Source: Petrolisthes cinctipes (lineage: Eukaryota > Arthropoda > Malacostraca > Decapoda > Porcellanidae). From it: a stretch of DNA of 64,000 nucleotides. The position numbers and the translations under genes were made by a program. Location: the NCBI GenBank assembly GCA_033782935.1, contig JAWQEG010000504.1, forward strand, positions 315,001-379,000, written 5' to 3'. Positions 1 through 11,570 of this stretch are shown in pieces (positions within the stretch are counted from its first letter, which is position 1; the number at the start of each line of letters is the position of its first letter). The notes below the pieces were generated by a model. The model saw nothing but the letters and a program-made list of their open reading frames with translations. It made no database searches and was not told where the DNA came from.

Positions 1-851
1 ATGCCCAACTCCCCAGCACCTGTACCACCAAGGCTGGTCATTATGAAGTTTCCTCACCTCACACGGTGGATGACAGGGGAGGAAATCAAAGGAAATCTCA
101 TTTGGAGGTGGATCGGGTTCACTCCAGACAACGACAATACGGCTAATGGGGGAACCATCTTGGAAAAAACGACGGGCAGAGTACACATCAGGGTATCCTT
201 TGGCAAGTTTCGGGTCAACATCAATAGGAAAACGGGTGAGGATGTAGTTGGGGAACTTACGAGGCCTCTCAGGTGAGTCTTCAAGAATGAGAGGCAGAGA
301 CAAAAATTCACCAGCCTTCACTCTATCAATGATGTCCTGACGCTTCCTAGAGATGTAGACACACCGGGAGATGACAGCAGCCATCTTCACTTCAGCCAGT
401 TCACGATGCAGCTGGAAGGCCCTGTTGACATCAGACAACCAACGCAGCTTTGTGTCTGTAGATGGGTTTCCAGAGAAGGAGAGCTTGACATAGGCATTTC
501 TCGGGGCAAAAGCAGGAAGGTTGGACGAGGGCAAGGAATTGGTATACAAAGAAGAAACACCAGGGTGAGTCAGAGAAGGTACGTCATGCACAGCTGAAGC
601 ACCCTTGAAGTCTTGGTAGCTGGAGGCAAACAGTCCACATCATCAGAATCCTGCGAGGAGTCGGACGAGGCATCAACGGGTTGCTTGGTAGTGGTTGAGG
701 AGGTGGAAGGCTGCAACCTGAGCTACGGAGTGACTGAGGAGAGGGGGGGAGAGTTGCGAGAAGGCAGCTCAGGCAAGTGATCCTCAATTGGAGACTCGTC
801 TTGCTCCGACATTGCCAAGTCAGCCTCCAGGCAGGAATCTGCGCTCTCCAT
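1..851 (-). pseudogene. LINE copy A ORF1 (gag-like) remnant
   Basis: This matches the ORF1 of copy C, a nucleic-acid-binding protein thought to coat the LINE RNA. The start codon is at 851. The reading passes through the serine/proline-rich N-terminus and the conserved stretch around VDPKLAKGYP, and the frame is broken by small indels and stops. The zinc-knuckle part would begin at the left edge and is not included. It is a decayed copy and is not expected to make protein. Confidence 0.75.
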
Positions 852-1143
852 CAGGCCAGGCAAGGCCTAGATGGCAAGCAAACAACAACACGAACAACTG
901 AACACTCAATCAGCCAGGGACGGACACACACACACACACACCCACACCCACATAAACAATCACAACAAAACAATACACACAACCAAAACAAACAACCAAC
1001 ACCAACAACACCACAGAAACAACACACAAACAAGAATGCACAAACAACAACACAAAAACGAGAACACAAACAGCAACACAAACAACAATGTAGGCAGAGC
1101 GCCAGGAGAACGTCTTCACACCAACAAGGTTGGGGCGAGACTG
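1..1143 (-). mobile_element. I-superfamily LINE copy A, 5' part, cut by window edge
   Basis: This is the 5' end and ORF1 region of the same non-LTR retrotransposon seen at 5094..10338 and 33207..38859. The three copies share the 5' terminus GAGTCTC and a GT/CA-rich 5' leader, followed by a start codon whose reading begins MESAD. On this copy the leader is about 852..1143 and ORF1 runs leftward out of the window. The rest of the element lies beyond position 1, so its length and 3' end are unknown. Confidence 0.85.
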
Positions 1144-1303
1144 CCATATAGGTGTGTGTGTGTGTGTATGTGTGCTTAGCTCCTTCCATATAGGTGTGTG
1201 TGTGTGTGTGTGTGCTTAGCTTCTTCCATATAGGTGTGTGTGTGTTTAGCTCCTTTCGTATAGGTGTGTGTGTGTTTGTGTATGTGTAGCTCCTTCCATA
1301 CAG
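1144..1303. repeat. Tandem repeat, TCCATATAGG plus (GT)n unit
   Basis: About four units of 30-45 bases each join CTCCTTCCATATAGG to a (GT)n run of varying length. The array directly abuts the 5' end of LINE copy A on one side and an inverted-repeat element on the other. Confidence 0.8.
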
Positions 1304-1304
1304 G

Positions 1305-1791
1305 TACAGTCAGCAAAAAAAGTTTCGTTACCATCCCTAAAACAGTGTGATGTAATGCTGGTAGGCCTGACTGGTGAGTGTCGTACCTCCGCCACCCTCC
1401 GGCCTCTATAAAAGTCGGAAAATTCCGTGCCCCTGGCCAATGCCCCTCAGTGTGTCATGGGCAGCCAAGTAGGAATGACGTTCTTTCAACTAGTACTATT
1501 TTTATGGGCATTTCACGGTTATTCTTTTTCTAAAATACTCAAACGCATTTCCTTATGTTTAATAATGAATAGTTAAATAGTAAGAGTTCTTTAACACTCA
1601 AAATTTAATTTAAAATCAGCTAAACTTTTGCTATAAAAAAGTTGACACTGCCGGGGCATCGACGATTCCCGTCCAGCATGTCCCGGATGACACGAGTCAC
1701 AGCTGCATGTCGGCGGAGTACCAACCCTACCGGGCTTACCCATGTTAAAATAAACGTAGGGGTGGTAACGAAACTTTTTTTGCCGACTGTA
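1305..1791. mobile_element. TA-flanked inverted-repeat element (mariner-like MITE)
   Basis: Terminal inverted repeats of about 35 bases begin TACAGTCAGCAAAAAAAG on the left and end CTTTTTTTGCCGACTGTA on the right, with TA at both outer ends. The element is 487 bp with no coding capacity. The TA duplication and the CAGT terminus suggest Tc1/mariner mobilisation. That assignment is inferred from the ends only. Confidence 0.8.
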
Positions 1792-1956
1792 CATGTGTGT
1801 TTGTGTGTGTGTGTGTGTGTGTTTCGTGGCAATATTTGAAGGACTCATTTAACTCCAATTTTCTGACTACATCACAGGGTCCCTTAATTAATTAATATTT
1901 AAATCATCATCAGGACATTCTAAGCACACCTGTATTCATATTAGTGTTCGTGACTG

Positions 1957-2200
1957 TACACTAGCACTCCAAAACATATATCTAGGCTTGCTTCGAATAG
2001 CCTGATCGAGTATTAAGCGAACTCAAGCAATTATGAAACAGAATAAGCCTTGTAATTGGTTCAATAGTATGTCAAATGATTGGAAACTTCAACAAGACCA
2101 CAAATATGAAACAGAATAAGCCTTGTAATTAGTTCACTAATATGTCAAGTGATTCGAAGCCTCAATAACACCTAGATACAAATTTTGGATTGCGAGTGTA
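1957..2200. mobile_element. TA-flanked MITE, family of 29235..29405
   Basis: The ends read TACACTAGCACTCCAAAA and TTTTGGATTGCGAGTGTA, and the same family recurs at 29235..29405. This copy is longer because a stretch with ATGAAACAGAATAAGCC is duplicated inside it. No coding sequence is present. Confidence 0.75.
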
Positions 2201-2289
2201 CCTGGTTAGTTTCCAAATTGTGATTCCATCTATCATTATCTTTTAAGTAATTATCTTTCAATATACACAAAAATATTCCAAATTTCATG

Positions 2290-2448
2290 TACAGTCATGG
2301 TCAATAGTCCTGCAACACCTTCCAATGAGATGGCTTCGAAAAATGATCCGAAACTATAGCTGTTGGTGTTTGCAATATTGGCTCATAAGTTTCAATCGAA
2401 TGGCTCGCTTTTATTCACCAGGTTGCAGGACTTTTGACCATGACTGTA
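2290..2448. mobile_element. TA-flanked MITE
   Basis: The inverted ends are TACAGTCATGGTCAATAGTC and its near-complement at 2425..2448. The element is about 159 bp with TA on both sides and is non-coding. Confidence 0.8.
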
Positions 2449-2476
2449 CATATAAGAGATTTTGACAATGGTTTTG

Positions 2477-2480
<4 letters not shown>

Positions 2481-2544
<64 letters not shown>

Positions 2545-2712
2545 GGAAGGGAGGTATAGAATGATAAAGAGGACCGAGGAGAGATAAGGGGAGGGAGAGA
2601 GGAGAGATAAGGTGGAGGGAGAAAGGAAGGTAGAGAGGAGAGATAAGGGGGAGGGAGAGAGGAGAGATAAGGAGGGAGATTTATATGGGAAGGAGGTAGA
2701 GATGAAGAGAGG
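2481..2712. repeat. (GA)n microsatellite and GA-rich tract
   Basis: A pure (AG)n run at 2481..2541 is followed by a purine-rich tract containing repeats of GGAGAGATAAGG. Serine/leucine-rich open frames on the minus strand here are products of the repeat. Confidence 0.9.
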
Positions 2713-2815
2713 GGAAATAAATTTACCTTTCAAAACAACCACCATCTAACTGTGTTCTGGCTATAGTGTGTAGAGCAGGGGTTCTCAACTTGGGTACGTG
2801 AGATTAATTTGGGGG

Positions 2816-3027
2816 TACATTCGGATACCACAGTCCCTAGCCCACCTGAGTCGAAGCCCGAAATCTGAAGCAGGTGGTTTCTGGACGACAGCCCACCCAA
2901 AGCCTCCATTAGCTCGAATTGTGTGTGTAGCCTTGTGATGGTTTGGGTGGGCTGTCGTCCAGAAACTCCCTGTTTCAGATCTCGGGCTTCGACTCAAGTG
3001 GGCTAGGGACTGTGGTATCCGAGTGTA
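2816..3027. mobile_element. Long hairpin MITE with TA ends
   Basis: This is a near-perfect palindrome. The left arm starts TACATTCGGATACCACAGTC and the right arm ends GACTGTGGTATCCGAGTGTA. The arms are about 90 bases each, with a short loop near 2910..2935. One arm of the same family is seen at 39090..39172. It is non-coding. Confidence 0.8.
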
Positions 3028-3408
3028 CGTGACAGGTTTCTCAAAATACTTCGGTTTTGAATAACTGCAAATCTGTTTGTAGAAAGTGGCCTACATGTGC
3101 TAGGCTAGATGTGTCCTCCACTAGAACCAGGACACTAAGTGATAACGTTAACAAGGAAACTCTTGGAGTTATGTCACTTGAAACTCACTAAGTCAATAAG
3201 CCATGCATTTCTTTTTATCTTTCCATCATCTACCTGTGTTCCTTCCCAGACCCCTATGTCCCTGTTCACCTAGCAGTAAGTAGGTACCCGGCTGTAAGAG
3301 CAAGGATAGCAACCTTGTAGGCTGGGGGAAGATGTGTTGATGTAACAAGACTGACTGCCTTAATGACCACCACCATGAGTCGATAAGCATAAAGCCTTAA
3401 ATCTTCTT

Positions 3409-3574
3409 TATGTTCTGGCTATAGTGTGTCGAGGTTGTTGTCGTGTCTTGTAGTAAAGGGTTTGAATGATAGATATTTACCTTTCAAAACATCCTCCATC
3501 TAACTGTGTTCTGGCTATAGTGTCGAGGTTGTTGTCGTGTTTTGTAGTAAAAGGTTTGAATGATAGATATTTAC
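3409..3574 (-). repeat. Tandem copies of an exon end plus 5' splice site
   Basis: The array has a unit of about 93 bases. On the minus strand each copy reads from the last part of the exon at 3575..3757 (around GACACTATAGCCAGAACACAG) through the donor GAAAG|GTAAAT into the intron. Donor copies lie at 3573-3574 (exon end), 3479-3480 and, in a separated partial copy, at 2725-2726. The sequence alone does not tell which donor is used. Confidence 0.8.
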
Positions 3575-3757
3575 CTTTCAAAACATCCACCATCTAACTG
3601 TGTTCTGGCTATAGTGTCGAGGTTGTTGTCAAGTGTTGTAGAGGGTCCAGGTGCCCTTATACCCCTGGCCTCCACCCCAAACTCCCCCAGGGTCTTTAGC
3701 ACCAGTTCCCACTCCAGGGGGCCCAGGGTCGAGTCAGGGAAATAGAGCCAACCGTAC
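3575..3757 (-). CDS. Putative exon of the NLR-like gene, LRR-type segment
   Basis: Minus-strand exon candidate of 183 bp with a 3' splice site at 3758-3759 (ACATACAG) and a donor at 3573-3574 (AAAG|GTAAAT). Only one frame is open. It encodes about 60 residues starting YGWLYFPDSTLGPLEWELVL and runs to GGCFE. The spacing of leucines and the position downstream of the NACHT exon and of LRR-like exons at 13.3 and 4.4 kb suggest another leucine-rich-repeat segment or C-terminal part. It begins with one base of a split codon and ends in phase 2. The join to the exon at 4486 is unproven because that exon's donor is unclear. Confidence 0.5.
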
Positions 3758-3789
3758 CTGTATGTGTGTCAATTAATGTTTACTAACAA

Positions 3790-4215
3790 TATGGGTCTAC
3801 TTACACCATAAAGTAATTAAATGTAATAAAAACCTACTAGAAATACTAAACATTGCTAAAAGGAATAAAACAAACAGACTAAATCGATAAACCGATTAAA
3901 AGTACTAAAAATATACTAAAAAAACCACACACTAAATATTGCTAAAAGAAAAAACAAACAAATTAAATAGATAGACAAACTAAAAAATTAAATAGATAGA
4001 TCTACTAAAAAATACTTAAATGAAACTACAAAATAATACTACACATTGCCAAAAGAAATAATACAATACAGATAGACTTATTTAAAAAAATACTAAAAAA
4101 CACTGAAGATATCTTTTAAAATATTACACGTTGCTAAAAAAAATTAATACTACACAGATAGACATTAAGAAAAGAAAAAAAAAAAAAATATATATATATA
4201 TAATACTAAAAAGAT
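3790..4215. repeat. AT-rich degenerate repeat
   Basis: This AT-rich stretch has decayed repeats of AATACTAAA and TTGCTAAAAGAAATAA motifs and a short (TA)n at 4187..4202. No gene is seen in it. Confidence 0.6.
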
Positions 4216-4223
4216 ACTAATTA

Positions 4224-4486
4224 AAAAGAAGACACAAATTGTTTACAACTAAAATATTGATAGACTAACGCATTGGGTGGTTGTAAGGAGGCGACCACTT
4301 GACATGCTCTGCGTTCACAACCGGGCCGTAAGTCAGTCTGGTAAAGATGGGCCCCAGGCAGACGAGTGAACCCCAACAATGACCACGTGCTTTCTATTAG
4401 ACTCATCTGCAGTCTGGTGGGCACTTCAGGGAGAGGTGTGGTGGTGCTCAGGTCAGCCAGGGATACGGAAGGTGGTACGTGTATCT
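4224..4486 (-). CDS. Putative LRR exon of the NLR-like gene (3' boundary uncertain)
   Basis: The 3' splice site at 4487-4488 (ATATTTTCAG) is followed by an open frame reading IHVPPSVSLADLSTTTPLPE, then VPTRLQ. It begins with two bases of a split codon. The LRR exon at 13248..13399 ends with one base left over, so joining the two gives LPRLKYLEIHV, a well-formed LRR-like beta-strand. The frame stays open to a stop at 4221, so the listed end is a maximum. No strong GT donor was found; the nearest candidate is an ATGAGT after CTGCAG near 4402. A copy of the first part of this exon with its own acceptor lies at 4698. Confidence 0.5.
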
Positions 4487-4700
4487 CTGAAAATATTTAT
4501 ATATGTCTCAGAAACGACCAATACGTGTATCTCTGTAAACAAAACATTTATTTAAGCCTCAGAGACGACCACCAAGTGTATCTCTGTAAACAAAACAATT
4601 AAATTTGCTTCAGAAACGACCACCACGTGCATCTCTGTTTTCAGGGAGGGGTGTGGTGGTCAGGTCAGCTAGGGATACGAAAGGTTGCAAGTGTATCTCT
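4487..4700 (-). repeat. Tandem copies of a 3' splice site
   Basis: On the minus strand the motif (T)ACAG|AGATACAC occurs with acceptor positions near 4487, 4533, 4584, 4635 and 4699, spaced about 46-64 bases apart. The first feeds the LRR exon at 4486. The last is followed by a diverged copy of that exon start. Unit-to-unit divergence is modest. Confidence 0.75.
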
Positions 4701-4734
4701 GAATGTAAGCATTTAAGAGGGTAAATAATACACT

Positions 4735-4870
4735 TTTGGTACATTGGAGCATGCCTTGATTCTTCCAAACTAATGCTAGGAAACAGAATCAGATGAACAA
4801 AAATAATGGTGGCCTCATGTTGTTGCTTGGAATAATATGTTTGGTTGGAATAATATGTTTGGCGAAATAA
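4735..4870. repeat. Dispersed imperfect palindrome
   Basis: The core is GATTCTTCCAAACTAATGC with a complementary TTGGAATAATATG arm downstream. Related palindromes lie near 10.6, 14.3, 46.1-46.5, 48.2 and 62.6 kb. They share a GATTCCTCCAAA arm and a TTTGGAGGAATC arm. Confidence 0.6.
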
Positions 4871-4879
4871 CTTTCTCCA

Positions 4880-5084
4880 CGGATTTACAACCAATCAACC
4901 AACTAACACTTCCTCAAGCTCTCAATAGCTGTCACTCTTTATATAGATTTATCACCAACCAACTAACACTTCCAAAAGCTCTCAATAGATGTCACTCTTT
5001 ATATAGATTTATCACTAACCAACCAACACTTCCAAAAGCTCTCAATAGATGTCACTCTTTATATAGATTTATCACTAACCAACC
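4880..5084. repeat. 60-bp tandem array (left part)
   Basis: About four copies of a unit of roughly 60 bases containing ACCAACACTTCCAAAAGCTC and ATGTCACTCTTTATATAG. The array is interrupted by LINE copy B, resumes at 10339..10384, is interrupted again by the inverted-repeat element 10385..12804, and continues at 12805..13235. Confidence 0.9.
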
Positions 5085-5398
5085 AACACGTCCGAGTCTC
5101 GCTCCAGAACTGGTGGAGTGTGGACGTACTCGTGGCGCTCTGCCTCCATTCCCGTTTGTGTTGTTGTTTGGGTTATTTTGGAGCTCTTGTTTGTGTGTTT
5201 ATTGTATTGTTTGTGAGTTCTTGTTTGTGTGCTGTTGTTTCTGTGGTGTTGCTGGTGTTGTTTGTCTGTTGTGGTTCTGTGTATAGTTTTGTTGTGATTG
5301 TCTGAGTGTGTGTGGGTGTGTGTGTGTGTGTGTCCCTGGCTGATTGAGTGTTTAGTTGTTTGTCTTGTTTGCTTTCCATCCAAGCCTTGCCTGGCCTG

Positions 5399-6835
5399 AT
5401 GGAGAGTGCGGATTCCTGCCTGGAGGCCGACTTGGCAATGTCGGAGGAAGATCAGTCTCCAATTGAGGATCACTGGCCTGAGCTGCCTTCTTGCAACCCT
5501 CCCCCCCTCTCCTCGGTCACACCGCAGCTCAGGTTGAAGCCGTCCACTTCCTCAACCTCTACCAAGCGACCCGTTGATGCCTCGTCCGACTCCTCGCAGG
5601 ATTCTGATGGTGTGGACTGTTTGCCTCCAGCTGCCAAGACTGCCAAGGGTGCTTCAGCTGTGCACGACGTACCTTCTCTGCCTCACCCTGGTGTTTCTTC
5701 TTTGTATACCAACTCCTTGCCCTCGTCCAACCTTCCTGCTTTTGCCCCGAGAGATGCCTATGTCAAACTCTCCTTCTCTGGAAACCCATCTACGGATACA
5801 AAGCTGCGTTAGTTGTCTGATGTCAACAGGGCCTTCCAGCTGAAGCGTGAACTGGCTGAAGTGAAGATGGCTGCTGTCACCTCCCGGTTTGTCTACATCT
5901 CTAGGAAGTGTCAGAATATCATTGATAGAGTGAAGGCTGGTGAATTTTTATCTCTGCCTCTCATTCTTGAAGACTCACCCGAGAGGCCTCGTAAGTTCCC
6001 CAGCTACATCCTCACCCGTTTTCCTATTGATGTTGACCCGAAACTTGCCAAAGGATACCCTGATGTGTACTCTGCCCGTCGTTTTTTCCAAGATGGTTCC
6101 CCCATTAGCCGTATTGTTGTTGTCTGGAGTAAACCCGATCCACCTCCAAATGAGATTTCCTTTGATTTCCTCCCCTGTCTTCCACCGTGTGAGGTGAGAT
6201 GCTGGTGAGTTGGGCATATCTCCCGGTACTGTTCTGCCAGGCCGAAGTGTGCATGGTGTGCCTCCGACCATGATTCCAAGACGTGTTCTGTCAGGGGTGA
6301 ACCATCACGTCCTGCTGCCTCCACCTCTGAGTCTTCACCTCCTTAGGATACGTCTCGATGGAAGTGTCCACGATGCCTTCAGCCAGGGGTTAACGTGTGA
6401 CATGGATGTACTCGATGTGAGGTCCAGGCTCGTGTCTCTACTATTGCTCCGCCTCCACCACCACCACCACCACCACTTCCCCAGTCTGCTCCTCCTACCA
6501 GCCCTGCCTCGCCTCCAAACCTGGCTCTTCGCAAGTCTGTTGCTACCCTCATGGCACGATGTACGGCTCTCGAAAACCGCTTTTCTGCCCTTGAAGCCAG
6601 GATTGACGGGCTAGTTGCCGCACAGGCTGCCAATGACTCCAAACTCTCCACCTTGGTCGAGGCTCAGCAGGCCATCATCTCAACTGTCACTACCCTTACC
6701 GAAAAGATGGATACTGTTGCATCTCGCCTTGAAAAGCTTTTCGAGTCACTCCCTTCTCCTGGTCCATCTTCTTCTCCAGGTCGCTCATTTGCCCCCACTC
6801 ACCGGACTTCTACCTCCAAATACAGAGTTCGCTAG
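5399..6835 (+). pseudogene. LINE copy B ORF1 (nucleic-acid-binding) pseudogene
   Basis: The start codon begins MESADSCLEADLAMSEED. A nonsense TAG at 5810..5812 replaces the tryptophan found in copy C. A deletion near 6200 removes the first zinc knuckle, seen in copy C as CYRCWGVGHISRYC. The remainder includes a His/Pro-rich low-complexity part and a coiled-coil-like tail around MARCTALENRFSALEARIDG, ending at 6835. It is non-functional as it stands. Confidence 0.85.
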
Positions 6836-6839
6836 TGAT

Positions 6840-9800
6840 TGCCGGCTGGATGTCACCTCCTGGAATGTTTGTGGTATCACCAGTTATGCTAAGCTCACTC
6901 AACTCAAGGCCTATGTTTTTCGTCATCATCCCAGTGTTATTTTTCTCCAGGAAGCATTTCCAGGACGGCCGCTCGCTGCTGGGCAAGCTCCTCCCCTCTC
7001 AGGTTATGTGCCATATGTTCATCTGGTAAGGAATGGTCTCCTGACTTACATACATAGCTCCTTGCCACATCGCCTTCTCCGTACCTCCACTGATCCTGAC
7101 ATGACCATTCAGCTATTTGAGGTTCTACCTGGGAATGGAATACTTCAACTATGTAATGTCTCTTCTGCCCCAGCTAGACTCACTCTTGAGGCTCTTCCTT
7201 CTCCAACAGTGAGTGGTATGGTGTATATGGGAGATTTTAATGCTCGGCATTCTGATTTGGGTGATGGTTCTGGCTCTATTAATCATAATGGTGTTCGTCT
7301 CCTTTCATACATCCGCAAGCATCATCTGACACACTGGGACACTGGCGGTGCCACTCATTGCCGGGGAGGTACTCTGGATTACATCCTCTCGTCTGGCCTG
7401 ATAGCATCTCTTGTCCAGTGCTTCTCCATGCCAGACTTATTCTCTGATCACATCGCTCTTCGGTTTCATTATTCTCTAACTGCTGGGTCAAGTGCTTCAG
7501 CCACTCGTTTGCGTATTGGTGTGACCCCTAAATATTGCCCGACTTACATCTTATTTATGGCCCATGTATTCCCTACATTTGACATATCATCAGCTGAACA
7601 GTTGTACTCTGACCTTGTATCTGCTACTCATGACTTTTATAGGCTATACATCTCCCGGTCACACCTCCAACATCGCCATACTGCTCACTCCTAGACGCTG
7701 GATGCACGTATACAGGAGACAAAGGAGGAGGCTGAACGTGATGGCATATTGTTTCAAGCCAACCCAACCCCTGACCTGCTCCATCGTTACCAGATGTCTA
7801 GGGATGCTTTAATTGCCCTGCAGGAGTGTGCTCACACTGAGTCTTGGCAGCGGTTCACGGACAGCATCAACCAGCAAACAAGTGTGGCTTCTATGTGGCA
7901 CTTCATCCGTAGGGTTGTTAAAAAGACACCGACCACTGCTCGTCATCACACTCCTGCCGACTATGCCAAACAACTTGTCGATGCCTGGTCAGAACAATCT
8001 ACCCCAGCCAGTCTACCCATTCACATACAAGATGCACTACCTTCCCGTGCTGCGTGCTGCTGTCCATTGGCTTCGTCTAATGTCTGCTCTGTTACAAGAT
8101 GATGATGATGATGCAGAGGAGATAACTGAGTAGTTGCTCCGTGCTCTCTCTCCTGGGGGTAGAGCTTCTTCCCCTGGTGATGATGGTATTACTTATGCTG
8201 TACTGCGCCTACTTCAACAAGTTCCTGGGAACCCTCTACTTCGACTGTACAATCTTTGTCTTCGTGACAGGTGTGTACCACGAAGTGCCTTCGATGTTGC
8301 TAATAGAGACATCATTTTGGATCAACTGGTTGACTTTGGGATAAAGGTTAATCTACTATGGTGTATTACCTGAGTAACAGAACCTCCCATGTGTTTTTCA
8401 GTGGTGCACTCAGTCCTTTGCGCAGTTTTCATCTTGGTACGCCTCAAGGGGGTGTTCTCAGCCCATTGTTATTTAATATTCTGATGCATCGGTTGCTCAC
8501 TTCTCTCCCTGATATTCCTGGAACTACAATTACGTGCTATGCTGATGATATCTGTGTTCATTCTACCTCACCAAGGGATCTCCAGCGGTTTCTTGACTTA
8601 TTCTCTGTGGCCTCCTCTCACTGTGGCATTATTGTCTCCCCAGATAAGAGCAGAATATTCACCTGCCGCCTTCCTCAAGCTCGGCCAGTGTTCACCATTG
8701 GAGGGACTGTCATTCCCATGTATTCCCAGTACCGCTACCAGGGCGCACCAGTCAATATTTGGCCGATTGTCCCTGCCAGACCTCAAGACCATCCTATTGT
8801 CCAGGACTTATTGGGTTGTCTCCAGCGCCGACTTATGCCACTTCAATGGCTATCTAACAACTCCTCGGGCATCTCCATCCCAATAGCCAGGACTATCTAT
8901 ATTGCTTTTATCCGTTCAGTTGTTGATTACCTCTCCCCTGCTTTGATTCAACTTCCTAGGGCTACTCTGGAAACTTTAGAAAAATTTCAGAATAGAGCAA
9001 TAAGAATAATTCTCGGCTGTCCAATGTCGACCAGGATAGTGAACATGCAGCGTGAGTTGCGTCTTCCCCCTTTAATCGATAGAATTTATTGTAATGTTAC
9101 TTGCTTCACTGTCACTAGTGCCTCCATTTCCCACATCTTTCACCCCATTACTCTCAGTTAGTCAGGACTTCTCTTAGACCAAACTCCCCTGTCCCTCCCA
9201 TACTGCCTGCTGGACGTACTCTTATAAGGTCTGTTTCCTCTATGCTCCGTAGTCTTAATATAGATATAATGGTTGCAGATGTCCCCCCAGGGCCCCCTCC
9301 ATGGATGCTTCCAACACCTGATGTGAGTTTTACACCTACTTCCAAGTCGGAGCTGCCTTCTCTACAGCGGCAGTTGGCTCTGGAACACATAGAAACAGTG
9401 ACTTCCTCCATCACAGATCCATACTGCCTCTACACTGATGGCTCATTGCAGGTAGATGGTACAGCAGGTTGTGCCGTTTTCTCGCCTGACCTGGAGTCAC
9501 CTCCAGGACTCCAAACCTGCCCTTCATTCTCTCTCCTGTGTTCAGCCCACACACTACTGTTATTCAGCATATTTTATCGTTTTGGCCTTATTGCATCATC
9601 GTAACTTGACTGTCAAATTTTTATGGGTGCCACCCCATGTAGGTTTACGTCACAATGATACAGTTGACAGACTCGCAAAGGAAGCCTGCCATCTGCCTCT
9701 TCGTGGTGTAGGACGTCCTCTCTCCCTGACATGTTACCTTTCTAGAGTTCGCTCCGCCGCTCTCCTCCCTGTACGGCGACGCAGGGATGCAGAGAGGCCC

Positions 9801-10148
9801 TTCAGCATCTCCATCACCCATTACGAGTCTGTCTGCCATCACAGATATTCCTACCATCGTCGAGGCCTCATGGTTCGGAGGCACAATGTAGTCTCTGCTC
9901 GTTTGTGGCTTGGCTACCGGCCACCGTGGCAGGTTTCTGGGATGCAGGGTGAGCCTCCCTTCACTGAGTGTCGCTTGTGTCGAGCGCCTCGTGCTAACAC
10001 TATAGAGCACTATTGCCTAGCCTGCTCCACTGTCCGACACTTGCTGCCCCAGGGCCTGCCACTTGATGTGGTTTGTCGACACCTGCTGAACCATCAGGTT
10101 CTAGAGGAACTTCTGGTGCGCCACCCTCGTTTTGGTGTATTTAAGTAG
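6840..10148 (+). pseudogene. LINE copy B ORF2 (EN-RT-RNase H) pseudogene
   Basis: The endonuclease starts around DCRLDVTSWNVCGIT and keeps its GDFNARHSD motif near 7231. The reverse transcriptase keeps YADDIC near 8539, but a deletion near 8282 has removed the region that in copy C holds the KPGTAKFRPISL and FIDLRSAFD parts. RNase H keeps LYTDGS near 9430, lacks the segment carrying the CEL and CDS acidic residues, and ends with the zinc knuckle CRLCRAPRANTIEHYC before a stop at 10148. Multiple frameshifts are present. Confidence 0.85.
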
Positions 10149-10338
10149 GTCATGATGTAAATATTTGTCTGTGTGCTTGTGCTTCATTCTGTTATGTTTT
10201 CGTGATGTGTGTGCGTGTGTGTGTGTGCTTGTGTGTGGTTATTGGGTACTCGTGAGTCCCGCCTACCCTTGTGTACTGTTGTCTGCCTGTTGACTGACGC
10301 TACGGCGCAATGAATTAAAAAAAAAAAAAAAAAAAAAA

Positions 10339-10384
10339 CACGTCCAAAAGCTCTCAATAGATGTCACTCTTTATACAGATTTAT
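10339..10384. repeat. 60-bp tandem array (middle remnant)
   Basis: A partial unit (CACGTCCAAAAGCTCTCAAT onward) lies between LINE copy B and the next inverted-repeat element. Confidence 0.85.
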
Positions 10385-10742
10385 CAGAGCCGTAGATATA
10401 GAGAGTTTGGCCAATCATCGGACAGGCGCCATGTTTTTACCCAAGTAGACACACTCACTCATAGCTTATTTTACGCGTCACAGTTTTGTAGGCAAAATAA
10501 ATGGTTAGATTGTAATCATATTATATTTTACAACATTATGCTTAAGGGGGTACTTAATTTTTGTTACATTAAAGTGTCTTGATTCCTCCCAAATATACAT
10601 ATGCCAGGAGAAAGGACCAGATGAACAAAAATCATGGTGTTTTGTTGCATGGAATAGTTTGGAGGAATCATTTGCTCCACATTTTCCAACACTATACTTC
10701 CCACTTAACATAACATTAGACAATGAAATTGAAAATAAGGGA

Positions 10743-11240
10743 AAATATTCTTTTTGGTGAATTGGAGTGCCTTCATTCCTCCAAAGTATGAGGGTTTAGT
10801 AGTACAGTTTATCGTATTATACAGTACAACTTCTACTGGTATAATTACCATGTTAAAGTGCTTTTTATATTTGTAATGGTATTTTACTGTAAGCAGGGTA
10901 AATGAAGAAATACATTATAGGCAATGCCTTGAAAATTGTAGTACTGTAGTTACATTTGTAGATACAAACTACCATTAAGAAATCCATTAAAACTAAAAAG
11001 ATGAGTATTCGTTACTATAATTATAATTATACACATATGTTGTATAACTGTATCAAAACTAACCTTGTGTTATAATATTACCTAAGTTTAAGGGGAAATA
11101 TTCTTTTTGGTGAATTAGATTACCTTCATTCCTCCAAAGAATGAGGGTTTAGTAGTACAGTTTATTGTGTTATACAGTACAACTTCTACTGGTATAATTA
11201 CCATGCTAAATGGCTTTTTATATTTGTAATGGTATTTTGT
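10743..11240. repeat. 140-bp direct repeat pair
   Basis: About 140 bases at 10743..10880 recur at 11093..11240. Both copies contain ATTCTTTTTGGTGAATT, ATGAGGGTTTAGTAGTACAG and ACTTCTACTGGTATAATTAC. They lie inside the 2.4-kb element. Confidence 0.75.
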
Positions 11241-11345
11241 GATTTCAGGACAAGCATATAGAAATATGAGAATAAAATATGAGTACTTCTCAAAGGTAAA
11301 ATTAACACTAACAATTACGTACTGTATAATAAGGTTACAGTAAGG

Positions 11346-11570
11346 TACAGTCGGCGGCAAATGTCCTGTCGCCTCCTTCAGCGCTTCTTGAAGGATAACA
11401 TAAAGGCTAATTATTGAACAACCACTTTCACCAATATAGAATTACACTATCCACCGATTAATTACAAATCCTCTCTTACTTTTTCAGTTCACGAGCCTGT
11501 GAAGCTTATAATTCCATACTTACTTTATGACTAGGCCGATTTGGCGACAGGACATTTGCCGCCTGCTGTA
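11346..11570. mobile_element. TA-flanked MITE nested in the 2.4-kb element
   Basis: The ends are TACAGTCGGCGGCAAATGTC and GACATTTGCCGCCTGCTGTA. It is 225 bp, non-coding and mariner-like in its ends. It shares its right-hand TA with the next element. Confidence 0.8.

Larger units (their letters stand above)
5094..10338 (+). mobile_element. I-superfamily LINE copy B, near full length, decayed
   Basis: This non-LTR retrotransposon carries ORF1, then endonuclease, reverse transcriptase, RNase H and a C-terminal zinc knuckle, and ends in a poly(A) run at 10315..10338. It sits inside the 60-bp array. The target duplication AACACGTCC is visible at 5085..5093 and again at 10337..10345. Compared with copy C it has several stops and at least three internal deletions: about 40 bp in ORF1 near 6200, about 245 bp in the RT near 8282 and about 125 bp in RNase H near 9510. 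Confidence 0.93.
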
